Below are positions 17,613-25,530 of a stretch of 48,867 nt of DNA, piece after piece; positions within the stretch are counted from its first letter, which is position 1; every line of letters starts with the position of its first letter. Under the pieces are notes generated by a model, which was given only the letters and a program-made list of their open reading frames with translations, did not search any database and had not been told where the DNA came from. The position numbers and the translations under genes were made by a program. Source of the DNA: Streptomyces gelaticus (lineage in GTDB: Bacteria; Actinomycetota; Actinomycetes; Streptomycetales; Streptomycetaceae); assembly GCF_014649535.1 (NCBI RefSeq), contig NZ_BMTF01000033.1, positions 19,266-68,132 of the forward strand, in the 5' to 3' direction.

Positions 17613-18413
17613 ATGGACAAGATTCTCTCCCGCGACGGCACCGTGATCGCGTACCGGCGCCGGGGTGAAGGGCCGCCGGTGATCCTGGTGGGCGGCGCGT
17701 TGGGCACGGCGGCGACCGAGGCACCGCTGGCGCGCCTGCTCGCGCCGCACTTCCACGTCGTCGCGTACGACAGACGCGGCCGCGGCTCCAGCGGCGACAG
17801 CGGTCCGTACGCGGTGGAACGCGAGATCGAGGACCTGGCCGCGCTCGTCACCGCGGTGGGCGGCCGGGCCTCGGTGTTCGGCACCGGAGCCGGTGGCGCG
17901 CTGGCCCTGGAGGCGCAGGCCGCCGGGCTTCCGGTCGACCTGCTGGCGGTGTACGAGCCGCCCTACACGCCGGGCGCCTCGGGCCTGCAGTACAAGGCGT
18001 GCTGCACCTCCCGCCTGTGCCGGCTGCTGTCCACGGGGGACCGCGCGGGAGCCGTCGAGCTGTTCCTCTCCGTGACGGGCGTGCCGGTCGACATGATCGC
18101 CCGGATGCGCCGCGCCCCGCTGTGGAGCGACCTGGTGGCGATGGCCCACACCCTCGCGTACGACGACGCGCTGCTCGGCAACGGCGCGATCCCGGCCGCC
18201 CGGTTCGCCTCCGTCACGGCCCGCGCCCTGGTGATCTGCGGCGGCTCCAGCCCCACCCGCGCACGGCTGTCGACCCGCGCCCTGGCGGACGCGCTCCCCC
18301 GCGCCCGCCACCGCACCCTCACGGGCCAGACCCGCGACCTGGCCCCGCAGGCGGTGGCCCCGGTCCTCACGAAGTTCTTCGCCAGGAACGTCCCGCTGCG
18401 CCAGGCCTCCTGA
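17613..18413 (+). CDS. Alpha/beta-hydrolase fold protein lacking the catalytic Ser and His (likely pseudoenzyme)
   Basis: 266 residues with a well-preserved alpha/beta-hydrolase scaffold: PPVILVGGAL, VVAYDRRGRGSSGD and VEREIEDLAALV. The nucleophile elbow reads F-G-T-G92-A-G-G instead of G-x-S-x-G. The usual GQTHD loop near the end reads GQTR241DL. So both the nucleophile and the base positions are substituted by alignment to the family as I know it, while the fold and length remain. It may be a non-catalytic binding protein or a decaying gene. It converges on the frameshifted ATPase gene; the two stop codons sit in one stem. Confidence 0.85.
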   Translation: MDKILSRDGTVIAYRRRGEGPPVILVGGALGTAATEAPLARLLAPHFHVVAYDRRGRGSSGDSGPYAVEREIEDLAALVTAVGGRASVFGTGAGGALALEAQAAGLPVDLLAVYEPPYTPGASGLQYKACCTSRLCRLLSTGDRAGAVELFLSVTGVPVDMIARMRRAPLWSDLVAMAHTLAYDDALLGNGAIPAARFASVTARALVICGGSSPTRARLSTRALADALPRARHRTLTGQTRDLAPQAVAPVLTKFFARNVPLRQAS

Positions 18414-18494
18414 ACCCGCGGCGGCGCCCCGCACTGTCACGACCGTACGGGGGTCGGACGTGAGCACGCGGGGTGCCGCCGCGTCCGCGGTTCA
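18411..18494. terminator. Long imperfect convergent terminator containing both stop codons
   Basis: The left arm begins with the hydrolase stop (TGAACCCGCGG then CGGCGCCCCGC). The right arm (GCGGGGTGCCGCCG then CCGCGGTTCA) ends with the reversed stop of the ATPase gene. Pairing is interrupted by one bulge and a G-U position. It should terminate both convergent transcripts. Confidence 0.6.
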
Positions 18495-18940
18495 GGCGCT
18501 GAGCGCGAGCTCGAACCAGACAGTCTTGCCGCCCGGCCCGAGCGCCCCTTCCCCTATGGCGCACCCGCCCCATCGGTCGGCGACGAGTTCAAGGATGGCC
18601 CTGCTTCGGCGTGCGGGGCGACGGGCGGGGCGTACGGCTTGGGCAGGTCCGGGCTCATGTCCCAGACGCTGATCCGGAGCACGGGGTGCCGCCACTGGAG
18701 CCGCACGGCGGTCGGCCCCTTGGTGTGCCGTACGGAGTTGCTGGTCAGCTCGGAGGTCAACAGTTCGGCTCGGTAGCTGAGTTCGCTCAGTTCATGGGCG
18801 CCGAGGATGGCGCGGAGGGTGGTACGGGCGATCCGGGGGCTGCGCGGGTCGCAGGGGAAGCTGAGTTCGTAGCTCCACGGTTCGGTGAACGCGATGGGAA
18901 CCGGGTGGGGGCGGATGCCGGGGATGGGTTCAGTCCTCAC
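18492..18940 (-). pseudogene. HATPase_c ATP-binding protein, frameshifted
   Basis: A GTG at 18940 with AGGAGG at ideal spacing starts a frame encoding the N-terminal two thirds of a Streptomyces anti-sigma-like histidine-kinase ATPase (ELLTSELTSNSVRHTKGP, LRISVWDMSPDLPKPYAPP). At ~18605 the homologous C-terminus (RAILELVADRWGGCAIGEG, KTVWFELALSA) continues in a different frame to the stop at 18492. As read, the protein would end prematurely at 18554 without the last ATP-site box. Loss of four bases at a GCAG/CAGG direct repeat would explain it; a sequencing error is the alternative. It is divergent from the XRE gene, a common partner of such ATPases. Confidence 0.8.
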
Positions 18941-19118
18941 GGGCACCTCCTGGGTGCGTGCGAGCAGTGGCAAGTGCGAGTGCGCCACGGGCGGTTGCTG
19001 TCGAGCGGTGGCAATGCCGGTCCGCGGACCGCCTTCCCGGGTTGGCGGAGCGGATCGGTGCGCTTCCGTTGCGACGGCACGGTTGCGAGTGGTGCGGGTC
19101 ACACACTGAAGCCACTCA

Positions 19119-19170
19119 ACTCACATGTGAGTAGATGTTCACGAATGAGTGAGTTCAACTCCGGCTCACT
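19119..19170. promoter_or_regulatory. Cluster of ACTCA/TGAGT palindromes, probable operator of the XRE regulator
   Basis: A perfect 14-bp palindrome ACTCACATGTGAGT lies at 19119-19132. GAGTTCAACTC (perfect arms around one base) follows at 19151-19161, and AGTGAG at 19148-19153 pairs with CTCACT at 19165-19170. All share a TGAGT-type half site. The cluster lies 50-100 bp before the XRE start and faces the divergent ATPase gene, so autoregulation is likely. Confidence 0.55.
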
Positions 19171-19221
19171 AGACCCCACTTCAATGCTGCTGTAAGACTG
19201 TGCGCGCAAGAGAGAGGACCC

Positions 19222-20076
19222 ATGGCTCCACGAAACGCCCCCACTGGACGCTCTCGCCGCCTGGCGGCCGAAGTGCGCCGCATGCGCGAGCAGGCCGGCA
19301 TCTCGATTCAGAGTGCCGCCGCGCTGCTCGGCGCGGACCGGACAATGATCTCGAATATCGAGGCAGGCCGTACGGGACTCAGTGAGGAGCGATTGCGCCA
19401 GATCGCATGCCACTACGGATGTTCCGATCAGACGCTGATCGATGCGCTCGCATCGATGGCAGCCAGCCGTCGGGCCAAGCACTGGTGGGACGAATACCGG
19501 GGCAAGCTTCCCGACGGATATCTCGATGTGTCCGAGATCGAGCACTACGCGACTCGCATCATGACGGCACAGACCGTGCATCTGCCTGGCCTATTCCAGA
19601 CCGAAGAGCACGCCCGAGCAATCTTCGACCTCGCGGTTCCGCAGCTGCCACGCCTTGAGGTGGAACTACGCGTCGCGCACCGCATGAGCCGTCAAGCAGT
19701 CCTTGGCGGAGAACGGCCGACGCCGTACACCGGCATCATTCATGAAGCCGCGTTGCGGCTGGAGTTCGGCGGTCGCGATGTGGCGCGCCGACAACTGGAG
19801 CACCTCGCGGACTCGTCCGAGCAGGACCACGTCACACTGCTCGTCATTCCGTTCAGCGCAGGAGCCTTCCACGGGGCCGGGCAGTCGATCCTCTATGCGG
19901 AAGGCCCCGTCCGGCAGCTGGACACCGTCCAACTCGATACGTCGTTCGGCGCCCAGTTCCTGGATGCTCCGACGCCGCTTGCGAACTATCGTTCTCTCCT
20001 GGACCTGATGGTGCGCTCGGCGCTCCCTCACGATGAGTCGCGTGCACTCATCCGGTCCATCGCCCGCGAGTTGTGA
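19222..20076 (+). CDS. XRE-family helix-turn-helix regulator with DUF5753 domain
   Basis: 284 residues. The Cro/CI-type HTH spans about residues 14-68 (LRRMREQAGISIQSAAALLG-like, then RTMISNIEAGRTGL). The rest is the DUF5753 domain common in Streptomyces XRE regulators, with LPGLFQTEEHARA, RQAVLGGERP and VIPFSAGAFHGAG. It starts at ATG 19222 with AGAGAGGA upstream. It is followed after 12 bp by a DUF397 gene and is divergent from an ATPase gene, the recurrent Streptomyces triad seen at whiJ-like developmental loci. It should bind DNA, with the DUF397 partner modulating it. Confidence 0.95.
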   Translation: MAPRNAPTGRSRRLAAEVRRMREQAGISIQSAAALLGADRTMISNIEAGRTGLSEERLRQIACHYGCSDQTLIDALASMAASRRAKHWWDEYRGKLPDGYLDVSEIEHYATRIMTAQTVHLPGLFQTEEHARAIFDLAVPQLPRLEVELRVAHRMSRQAVLGGERPTPYTGIIHEAALRLEFGGRDVARRQLEHLADSSEQDHVTLLVIPFSAGAFHGAGQSILYAEGPVRQLDTVQLDTSFGAQFLDAPTPLANYRSLLDLMVRSALPHDESRALIRSIAREL

Positions 20077-20088
20077 GAGGTCCAGACA

Positions 20089-20283
20089 ATGCCCGAACGT
20101 GACTGGCAGCGCTCGTCCTTCTGCGCCGGCGGCGGCAACAACTGCGTTGAGATTGCCGCCGGTAACGCGGACCGCATCGCCCTCCGCGAGAGCGAGAGCC
20201 CGGCCGCTGTCATATCGACGAACCGGGCAGCGCTACGCGCCCTCGTGCTCGGAGTGAAGGCCGGCAAGTCCGCGCTTGTCTGA
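20089..20283 (+). CDS. DUF397 small protein
   Basis: 64 residues with the DUF397 pattern W-x-RSSFCAGGGNNCVEIA near the start and a terminal helix around ALRALVLGVKAG. DUF397 proteins are small partners of adjacent XRE regulators in Streptomyces, in some cases acting as antagonists. The gene lies 12 bp after the regulator stop with GAGAGG upstream of the ATG, so the two are surely co-transcribed. Confidence 0.93.
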   Translation: MPERDWQRSSFCAGGGNNCVEIAAGNADRIALRESESPAAVISTNRAALRALVLGVKAGKSALV

Positions 20284-20326
20284 GGTAGGGCACCCGTCTC
20301 CTGTCAGTCCCGTCGCCGAGGCGGGT

Positions 20327-20349
20327 ACCGCCCATCGCTGAGGGGCGGT
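20327..20349 (+). terminator. Short hairpin after the DUF397 gene
   Basis: ACCGCCC at 20327-20333 pairs with GGGCGGT at 20343-20349 around a 9-nt loop, 43 bp past the DUF397 stop. It is a modest stem without a T-run. Confidence 0.35.
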
Positions 20350-20450
20350 CCGTCCCCTACAACTCGGGGACCACCCACGGCTGTTGTGTCATCCCCAGGA
20401 TGGAGGGGAGGTGCAGCCCGGCGAGGGATCCGCATGTGTGGCGGGTTCCT

Positions 20451-20477
20451 GAAAGATCTTTCCTGTCCGAACGTTCG
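20451..20477. promoter_or_regulatory. Two adjacent palindromes upstream of the secreted peptidase gene
   Basis: A perfect 12-bp palindrome GAAAGATCTTTC (20451-20462) is followed after 5 bp by a perfect 10-bp palindrome CGAACGTTCG (20468-20477). The second ends 17 bp before the GTG start, overlapping the likely leader. They could be regulator sites; no consensus is recognised. Confidence 0.35.
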
Positions 20478-20494
20478 ACGGAAGGATCGATATC

Positions 20495-22138
20495 GTGCGC
20501 AGACGACGTCTCGCTCCCCTGCTGGCCGTCAGTGTCACGGCAACGCTGGCTCCCGCGCTCGCCACCTCGACAGCCACCGCCGCTCCGGCCGCCATCCCTT
20601 CGACCGCCTCCTCGTCCGCCGACACGGGCGCGCTGAACCGGTATGTGAAGCAGAAGCCGCAGTGGAAGCGGTGCGAAGCCGACTCTCCGGCGGAGTTCGA
20701 GTGCGCCACGATCAAGGTCCCGCTGGACTACCGGGTTCCCAGGGGCAAGCGGATCGACTTAGCCATATCCCGGATCAAGAGCACCGCGCCCGAAAAGCGG
20801 CACGGTGTCCTGTTCTCCAACCCCGGCGGCCCGGGAGGACAGGGGCTCTACATGCCGCTGGGGATGCAGGAGAGCCTCCCCGATTCCGCACAGCAGAAGT
20901 ACGACCTCATCGGCTTCGACCCGCGCGGTGTGGGACGGAGCAGCCCGGTTTCCTGCGGTCTGGAGCCGGAGGAGGAGGACTGGCTGCGGCCGTACAAGGA
21001 GGCGGCGTTCGACAAGGACGTCGCCTGGGCACGCGAGGTCGCGAACAAGTGCAAGGAGAAAGCGGGCGACACGCTCCCGCACATCACCACGCGCAACACC
21101 GCACGCGACATGGATCTGCTCCGGGCGATCCTCGGTGAGAAGAAGATCTCGTACGTGGGTTACTCGTACGGCACCTATCTGGGGGCCGTCTACACCCAGC
21201 TCTTCCCTGGCCGGGCCGACCGGTTCGTGCTGGACAGCGCGGTCGATCCGGCGCGCGCCTGGCGAGGGATGATCCAGTGGTGGGCGGAGGGCGCCGAGCC
21301 CGCGTTCGACCGGTGGACCGAGTGGGCCGCCGAGCGTTCAGGGAAGTACGGCCTCGGAGACACCCCGAAGCAGGTCGACCGGACCTTCTGGGACCTGGTC
21401 GCACAGGCCGACGAGAAGCCCATCGAGCTGGACGGGCAGCTGATCAACGGTGATGACATCCGAAGCGGTATGCGCGGGGCCGTCTTCAGCCCGGAGTGCG
21501 CCACCGAGGGGTTCGTGGAACTGAAGAAGGCCGCGGCCGGCGAGCCCGCCTCCGCGAAGAAGCTCGCGGCGTTCACCGGATCCCAGGAAACCGGGACTTC
21601 AGGCGCGTCCGACGCCGCCGAAGTGCCGTCCGACAACATGACGGCGAGCTTCTGGGCCGTGGTGTGCGGCGACAACTCGGCCGCGTGGTCCCGCGATCCT
21701 GAGAGCTACCGGCAGGACGCCATCGAGGACAAGGGCCGCTACCCGCTCTTCGGTGACTTCGCGTCCAGCATCAAGCCCTGCGCGTTCTGGGACAAGTCCG
21801 TGGAACCGGCGACCAAGGTGAACAACAGGGTCGGCTCCCTGGTCGTCCAGAACGAGTGGGACTCGCAGACCCCGCTGCCCAGCGGTCAGGCCCTGCACGC
21901 CGACCTGAAGGGCTCGAAAATGGTCACCGTCCTCGGCGGCGAGGGCCATGGCGTCTACCCGAACGGCAACGCGTGCACGGACGGTACGGTCACCGGCTAC
22001 CTGCTCACCGGCAAGCTCCCGGCGAAGGACGTGACCTGCGAGGCGACGGCCGACTCGAACGCGGAGGCACGGAAGAACCGGAAGCCGGACGTGCTCCCAG
22101 GGTCTCCGCTTCCGGAGCGTGCCCCGGACCGTTTCTGA
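20495..22138 (+). CDS. Secreted alpha/beta-hydrolase peptidase (tripeptidyl aminopeptidase-like)
   Basis: 547 residues. The signal peptide is MRRRRLAPLLAVSVTATLAP followed by Ala/Thr-rich sequence. The fold is that of S33 exopeptidases such as Streptomyces Tap: LFSNPGGPGGQG (oxyanion loop), GFDPRGVGRSS, nucleophile Ser224 in VGYSYGTYLG, acid Asp456 in NEWDSQTP and base His485 in GGEGHGVY. The C-terminal TAP-like domain is present. It should release short peptides from extracellular polypeptides. The start is GTG 20495 with GGAAGGAT upstream. Its transcript ends at the strong hairpin shared with mnmA. Confidence 0.93.
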   Translation: MRRRRLAPLLAVSVTATLAPALATSTATAAPAAIPSTASSSADTGALNRYVKQKPQWKRCEADSPAEFECATIKVPLDYRVPRGKRIDLAISRIKSTAPEKRHGVLFSNPGGPGGQGLYMPLGMQESLPDSAQQKYDLIGFDPRGVGRSSPVSCGLEPEEEDWLRPYKEAAFDKDVAWAREVANKCKEKAGDTLPHITTRNTARDMDLLRAILGEKKISYVGYSYGTYLGAVYTQLFPGRADRFVLDSAVDPARAWRGMIQWWAEGAEPAFDRWTEWAAERSGKYGLGDTPKQVDRTFWDLVAQADEKPIELDGQLINGDDIRSGMRGAVFSPECATEGFVELKKAAAGEPASAKKLAAFTGSQETGTSGASDAAEVPSDNMTASFWAVVCGDNSAAWSRDPESYRQDAIEDKGRYPLFGDFASSIKPCAFWDKSVEPATKVNNRVGSLVVQNEWDSQTPLPSGQALHADLKGSKMVTVLGGEGHGVYPNGNACTDGTVTGYLLTGKLPAKDVTCEATADSNAEARKNRKPDVLPGSPLPERAPDRF

Positions 22139-22174
22139 GCCCGGTCGCATGGCCCATTGCCGCATGATCCATTG

Positions 22175-22215
22175 ACGATGGGGTGGGACCTCCTGGCGGG
22201 GTCCCACCCCATCGT
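22175..22215. terminator. Bidirectional terminator between the peptidase gene and mnmA
   Basis: A perfect 16-bp inverted repeat (22175-22190 with 22200-22215; core GATGGGGTGGGACC) with a 9-nt loop lies between two convergent genes, 36 bp past the peptidase stop and 42 bp past the mnmA stop. Confidence 0.8.
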
Positions 22216-22257
22216 GCGTCGGCCCGACGGCCGCGAGGCCGGCGCCGATCCCATCGG

Positions 22258-23391
22258 TCAGCCGGCCGTTGCCCCGGCCTCGGTGCGCCGCACCGTCGTC
22301 GCGATCGTCGCCGAGCCGACCACGCGGGTGCCGTCGTACAGGACGACCGCCTGGCCGGGGGCCACGCCTCGGACCGGCTCGGTGAAGGTGACGTGCAGGG
22401 TGCCGTCGACCAGCTCGGCCGTGACCTCGGTCTCGCCGCCGTGGGCGCGGAGCTGGGCGGTGTAGCTACCGGGGCCGGCCGGGGCCGTGCCGCACCAGCG
22501 GGGCTTGATGGCGGTGAGGGCGGTGACATCGAGGGACTCCGCCGGGCCGACCGTCACCGTGTTGTTGACCGGGGAGATGTCCAGGACGTAGCGCGGCTTG
22601 CCGTCGGGGGCGGGGTGGCCGATGCGCAGGCCCTTGCGCTGGCCGATGGTGAAGCCGAAGGCGCCCTCGTGGGTGCCGACCTTCGTGCCCGACTCGTCGA
22701 CGATGTCGCCCTCGGCGGTGCCGAGCCGGCTCGCCAGGAAGCCCTGGGTGTCGCCGTCGGCGATGAAGCAGATGTCGTGGCTGTCGGGCTTCTTGGCGAC
22801 GGCGAGGCCGCGGCGCTCGGCCTCGGCGCGGATCTCGTCCTTGGTGGTGAGGGTGTCGCCGAGCGGGAACATCGCGTGGGCGAGCTGCTTCTCGTCCAGG
22901 ACGCCGAGGACGTACGACTGGTCCTTGGCCATGTCGGAGGCGCGGTGCAGCTCGCGGCTGCCGTCCTCGCCCCGGACGACGGTGGCGTAGTGGCCGGTGC
23001 AGACCGCGTCGAAGCCCAGTGCGAGGGCCTTGTCCAGGAGCGCGGCGAACTTGATCTTCTCGTTGCAGCGCAGGCACGGGTTGGGCGTGCGCCCAGCCTC
23101 GTACTCGGCGATGAAGTCGTCCACGACGTCCTCGCGGAAGCGTTCCGCCAGGTCCCAGACGTAGAACGGGATGCCGATCACATCCGCGGCCCGGCGGGCG
23201 TCGCGGGAGTCCTCGATCGTGCAGCAGCCGCGCGCCCCGGTACGGAAGGACTGCGGGTTGGCGGAGAGGGCGAGGTGCACACCGGTCACGTCGTGGCCCG
23301 CCTCGGCGGCGCGGGCCGCGGCGACCGCGGAGTCGACACCGCCCGACATGGCGGCGAGGACGCGGAGGGGGCGCTGGGGAGTCTCAGTCAT
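22258..23391 (-). CDS. mnmA: tRNA-specific 2-thiouridylase MnmA
   Basis: 377 residues. The PP-loop ATPase motif is AAMSGGVDSAVAA near residue 16. The catalytic Cys106 lies in NPCLRCN and Cys208 in SHDICFIADGD, the pair that passes sulfur to U34 of Lys, Glu and Gln tRNAs. FTIGQRKGL in the central beta domain and the C-terminal beta barrel are present. Sulfur should come from a cysteine desulfurase such as the one at 24171-25340. The start ATG at 23391 has GGAG four bases upstream. It is divergent from the amidase gene with a 61-bp gap. Confidence 0.97.
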   Translation of the reverse strand: MTETPQRPLRVLAAMSGGVDSAVAAARAAEAGHDVTGVHLALSANPQSFRTGARGCCTIEDSRDARRAADVIGIPFYVWDLAERFREDVVDDFIAEYEAGRTPNPCLRCNEKIKFAALLDKALALGFDAVCTGHYATVVRGEDGSRELHRASDMAKDQSYVLGVLDEKQLAHAMFPLGDTLTTKDEIRAEAERRGLAVAKKPDSHDICFIADGDTQGFLASRLGTAEGDIVDESGTKVGTHEGAFGFTIGQRKGLRIGHPAPDGKPRYVLDISPVNNTVTVGPAESLDVTALTAIKPRWCGTAPAGPGSYTAQLRAHGGETEVTAELVDGTLHVTFTEPVRGVAPGQAVVLYDGTRVVGSATIATTVRRTEAGATAG

Positions 23392-23452
23392 AGCTCCACC
23401 AGGGTACGGGGCGCCGGGAACCGAACGCTCTCGGATATGCGTTGTGGATCAC

Positions 23453-24133
23453 ATGGGGACCAAGGGGGCGCCGGGCGCCAAGAGCTCCGGGGGTGCGAAG
23501 TCCGGACACGGCATCAGCCGGCGCGGGCTGCTGATCGGTGCCGCGGTCACGGCCGCGGGGACGGCCGTGCTGGCGCGGGAGCAGCTGGAGCATGCCTGGT
23601 GGCGGCTGCCCGGCGTGGACAAGCCCCGCAAGCCCGGCGAGGTGGATTTTGCGCGGGCCCAGTGGATATCGGCCTCGTCGGCGAACTGGCGGAAGGCCGA
23701 CCGCCCCGACGACTACACCGTCGACCGGGTCGTCATCCATGTCACCCAGGGCAGCTACCGGAGCGCGGTGAAGGTCTTCCAGGACCCGGGGCACGGGGCG
23801 GCGGCGCATTACGTGGTGCGCAAGGACGGACATGTGACGCAGATGATCCGTGAGCTGGATGTGGCGTTCCACGCGGGGAACAGGTCGTACAACGAGCGCA
23901 GTGTGGGGATCGAGCACGAGGGCTTCGTGGACCGGCCGCAGGACTTCACGGCGGCGATGTACGGGGCCTCGGCGCGGCTCACGGCCGCGATCTGCGGGCG
24001 GTACGGGATACCGGTGGACCGGAAGCACATCATCGGGCACGTGGAGGTGCCGGGCACGGACCACACCGATCCGGGCAAGCACTGGGACTGGGACCGGTAT
24101 CTGAAGCTGGTCCGGGCGGCGGGCAAGCGGTGA
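23453..24133 (+). CDS. Tat-exported N-acetylmuramoyl-L-alanine amidase (Amidase_2/PGRP fold)
   Basis: 226 residues. A Tat signal (GISRRGLLIGAAVTAAGTAVL) at about 20-40 is followed by an amidase_2 domain. Zinc ligands by alignment are His96 (VVIHVTQGSY), His204 and Asp212 (DHTDPGKHWDWD), with AFHAGNRSYNERSVGIEHEG between. It should cleave the amide between muramic acid and the stem peptide in the wall. The start is ATG 23453; a GTG at 23444 is possible, and neither has a strong ribosome site. It interrupts the mnmA / cysteine desulfurase neighbourhood on the opposite strand. Confidence 0.9.
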   Translation: MGTKGAPGAKSSGGAKSGHGISRRGLLIGAAVTAAGTAVLAREQLEHAWWRLPGVDKPRKPGEVDFARAQWISASSANWRKADRPDDYTVDRVVIHVTQGSYRSAVKVFQDPGHGAAAHYVVRKDGHVTQMIRELDVAFHAGNRSYNERSVGIEHEGFVDRPQDFTAAMYGASARLTAAICGRYGIPVDRKHIIGHVEVPGTDHTDPGKHWDWDRYLKLVRAAGKR

Positions 24134-24173
24134 CCGCGGGGCCCGCCCGGTCGCCGGACGGGCCCCGCGGTCA
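24131..24173. terminator. Perfect 15-bp convergent terminator with both stop codons at its ends
   Basis: 24131-24145 and 24159-24173 are exact inverted repeats (TGACCGCGGGGCCCG). The first three bases are the amidase TGA. The last three are the reversed TGA of the cysteine desulfurase gene. The loop is 13 nt and can itself pair a little. Confidence 0.8.
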
Positions 24174-25340
24174 GCTGAGTCCGGCTGTGCGCGCCCGCTC
24201 CACCGCCGGGCCGATCGCGCGGGCCACCTCGTCGATGTCCTGCCGGGTGGAGGTGTGGCCGAGCGAGAAGCGCAGGGTGCCGCGGGCCAGGTCCGGAGTG
24301 GCGCCGGTGGCCAGCAGTACGTGGCTGGGCTGGGCGATCCCGGCGGTGCAGGCGGAGCCGGTGGAGCATTCGATGCCCTGGGCGTCCAGCAGCAGGAGCA
24401 GGGAGTCGCCCTCGCAGCCGGGGAAGGTGAAGTGGGCGTTGGCGGGGAGCCTGCCGCCGGGGGCAGGATCACCGCCGAGGACGGCATCGGGCACGGCCGC
24501 CCGCACGGCCGCGACCAGCTCGTCGCGGAGTCCGCCGATCCCGCGGGCGAACTCCTCGTGTCCGTCGGCGGCCAGCCGCCCCGCGAGGGCGAAGGAAGCG
24601 ATGGCGGGGACATCGAGGGTGCCCGAGCGGACGTGCCGCTCCTGGCCACCGCCGTGGAGCACGGGTACGGGGGCGTATTCGCGGCCGAGCAGCAGCGCGC
24701 CGATGCCGATCGGTCCGCCGATCTTGTGCCCGCTGACCGTCATCGCGGCCAGCCCGGACCGGGCGAAGTCGACTTCCAGCTGCCCGAACGCCTGCACCGC
24801 GTCCGCATGCATCGGAACGTCGAACTCGCGGGCCACGTCGGCCAGTTCACGGACCGGCATGATGGTGCCGATCTCGTTGTTGGCCCACATCACGGTGACC
24901 AGCGCGACATCGGCGGGGTCGCGAAGGATCGCCTCGCGCAGGACGTCCGGGTGGACGCGTCCGTGCCGGTCGACGGGGAGGTATTCGACGTTCGCGCCCT
25001 CATGCTCGGCGAGCCAGTCGACGGCGTCCAGCACCGCGTGGTGCTCGACGGGGCTGGCCAGCACCCGGGTGCGGCGGGGGTCGGCGTCGCGGCGGGCCCA
25101 GTACAGGCCCTTCACCGCGAGGTTGTCGGCCTCGGTGCCACCGGAGGTGAAGACCACCTCGCTGGGGCGTGCGCCGAGTGCATCGGCGAGGGTCTCTCTC
25201 GACTCCTCGACGGTACGGCGGGCCCGGCGCCCGGCGGCGTGCAGTGAGGACGCGTTACCGGTGACGGCGAGCTGGGCGGTCATCGCCTCGATCGCTTCCG
25301 GAAGCATCGGCGTGGTCGCGGCGTGGTCGAGGTAAGCCAT
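24171..25340 (-). CDS. Cysteine desulfurase (IscS/NifS class V aminotransferase)
   Basis: 389 residues beginning YLDHAATTPM, the IscS start. PLP contacts include FTSGGTEADNLAVKG, SPVEHHAVLD and WANNEIGTIMPV. The Schiff-base Lys206 lies in TVSGHKIGGPIG, and the sulfur-carrying Cys331 in STGSACTAG on the long class I loop. It converts cysteine to alanine and an enzyme persulfide for tRNA thiolation and Fe-S clusters. Proximity to mnmA fits a tRNA role. The start is ATG 25340, 24 bp past a conserved segment duplicated near 30.7 kb. Confidence 0.95.
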   Translation of the reverse strand: MAYLDHAATTPMLPEAIEAMTAQLAVTGNASSLHAAGRRARRTVEESRETLADALGARPSEVVFTSGGTEADNLAVKGLYWARRDADPRRTRVLASPVEHHAVLDAVDWLAEHEGANVEYLPVDRHGRVHPDVLREAILRDPADVALVTVMWANNEIGTIMPVRELADVAREFDVPMHADAVQAFGQLEVDFARSGLAAMTVSGHKIGGPIGIGALLLGREYAPVPVLHGGGQERHVRSGTLDVPAIASFALAGRLAADGHEEFARGIGGLRDELVAAVRAAVPDAVLGGDPAPGGRLPANAHFTFPGCEGDSLLLLLDAQGIECSTGSACTAGIAQPSHVLLATGATPDLARGTLRFSLGHTSTRQDIDEVARAIGPAVERARTAGLS

Positions 25341-25367
25341 GGTGGGCTCGATTCTACGAGCCTGCGG

Positions 25368-25530
25368 CGGGGCGTACGGCGGGCGCACCCGCGCACGGCC
25401 GGATGCGATCTTCCTCGCCCCGTCCCGGGCCCGTCCGGGCGGGGAGGGCGTCGGGCTCCGCGCCCGGTTCAGCCGGCGAAGTCCCGGGCGACGAGGCCGT
25501 TGCCGGTGACGAGGAGGGGCCGCTCGGCCC
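25368..25530. repeat. Flanking module, copy 1 (conserved segment related to 30709-30840)
   Basis: Two blocks match the second copy in the same orientation: GCGTACGGCGGGCGC near 25373, and about 57 bp from CGCCCGGTTCAGCC to GGTGACGAGGA (25461-25516) at roughly 85% identity. Spacing between the blocks differs. The module lies between the S8 protease start and the cysteine desulfurase start; the other copy lies beyond the regulator. It may be a dispersed intergenic repeat or two copies of a small gene. Confidence 0.65.

Noticed and set aside
20468..20477. LexA (SOS) box
   Set aside because: CGAACGTTCG has the GAAC and GTTC arms but no 4-bp spacer, so it does not fit the GAAC-n4-GTTC pattern.
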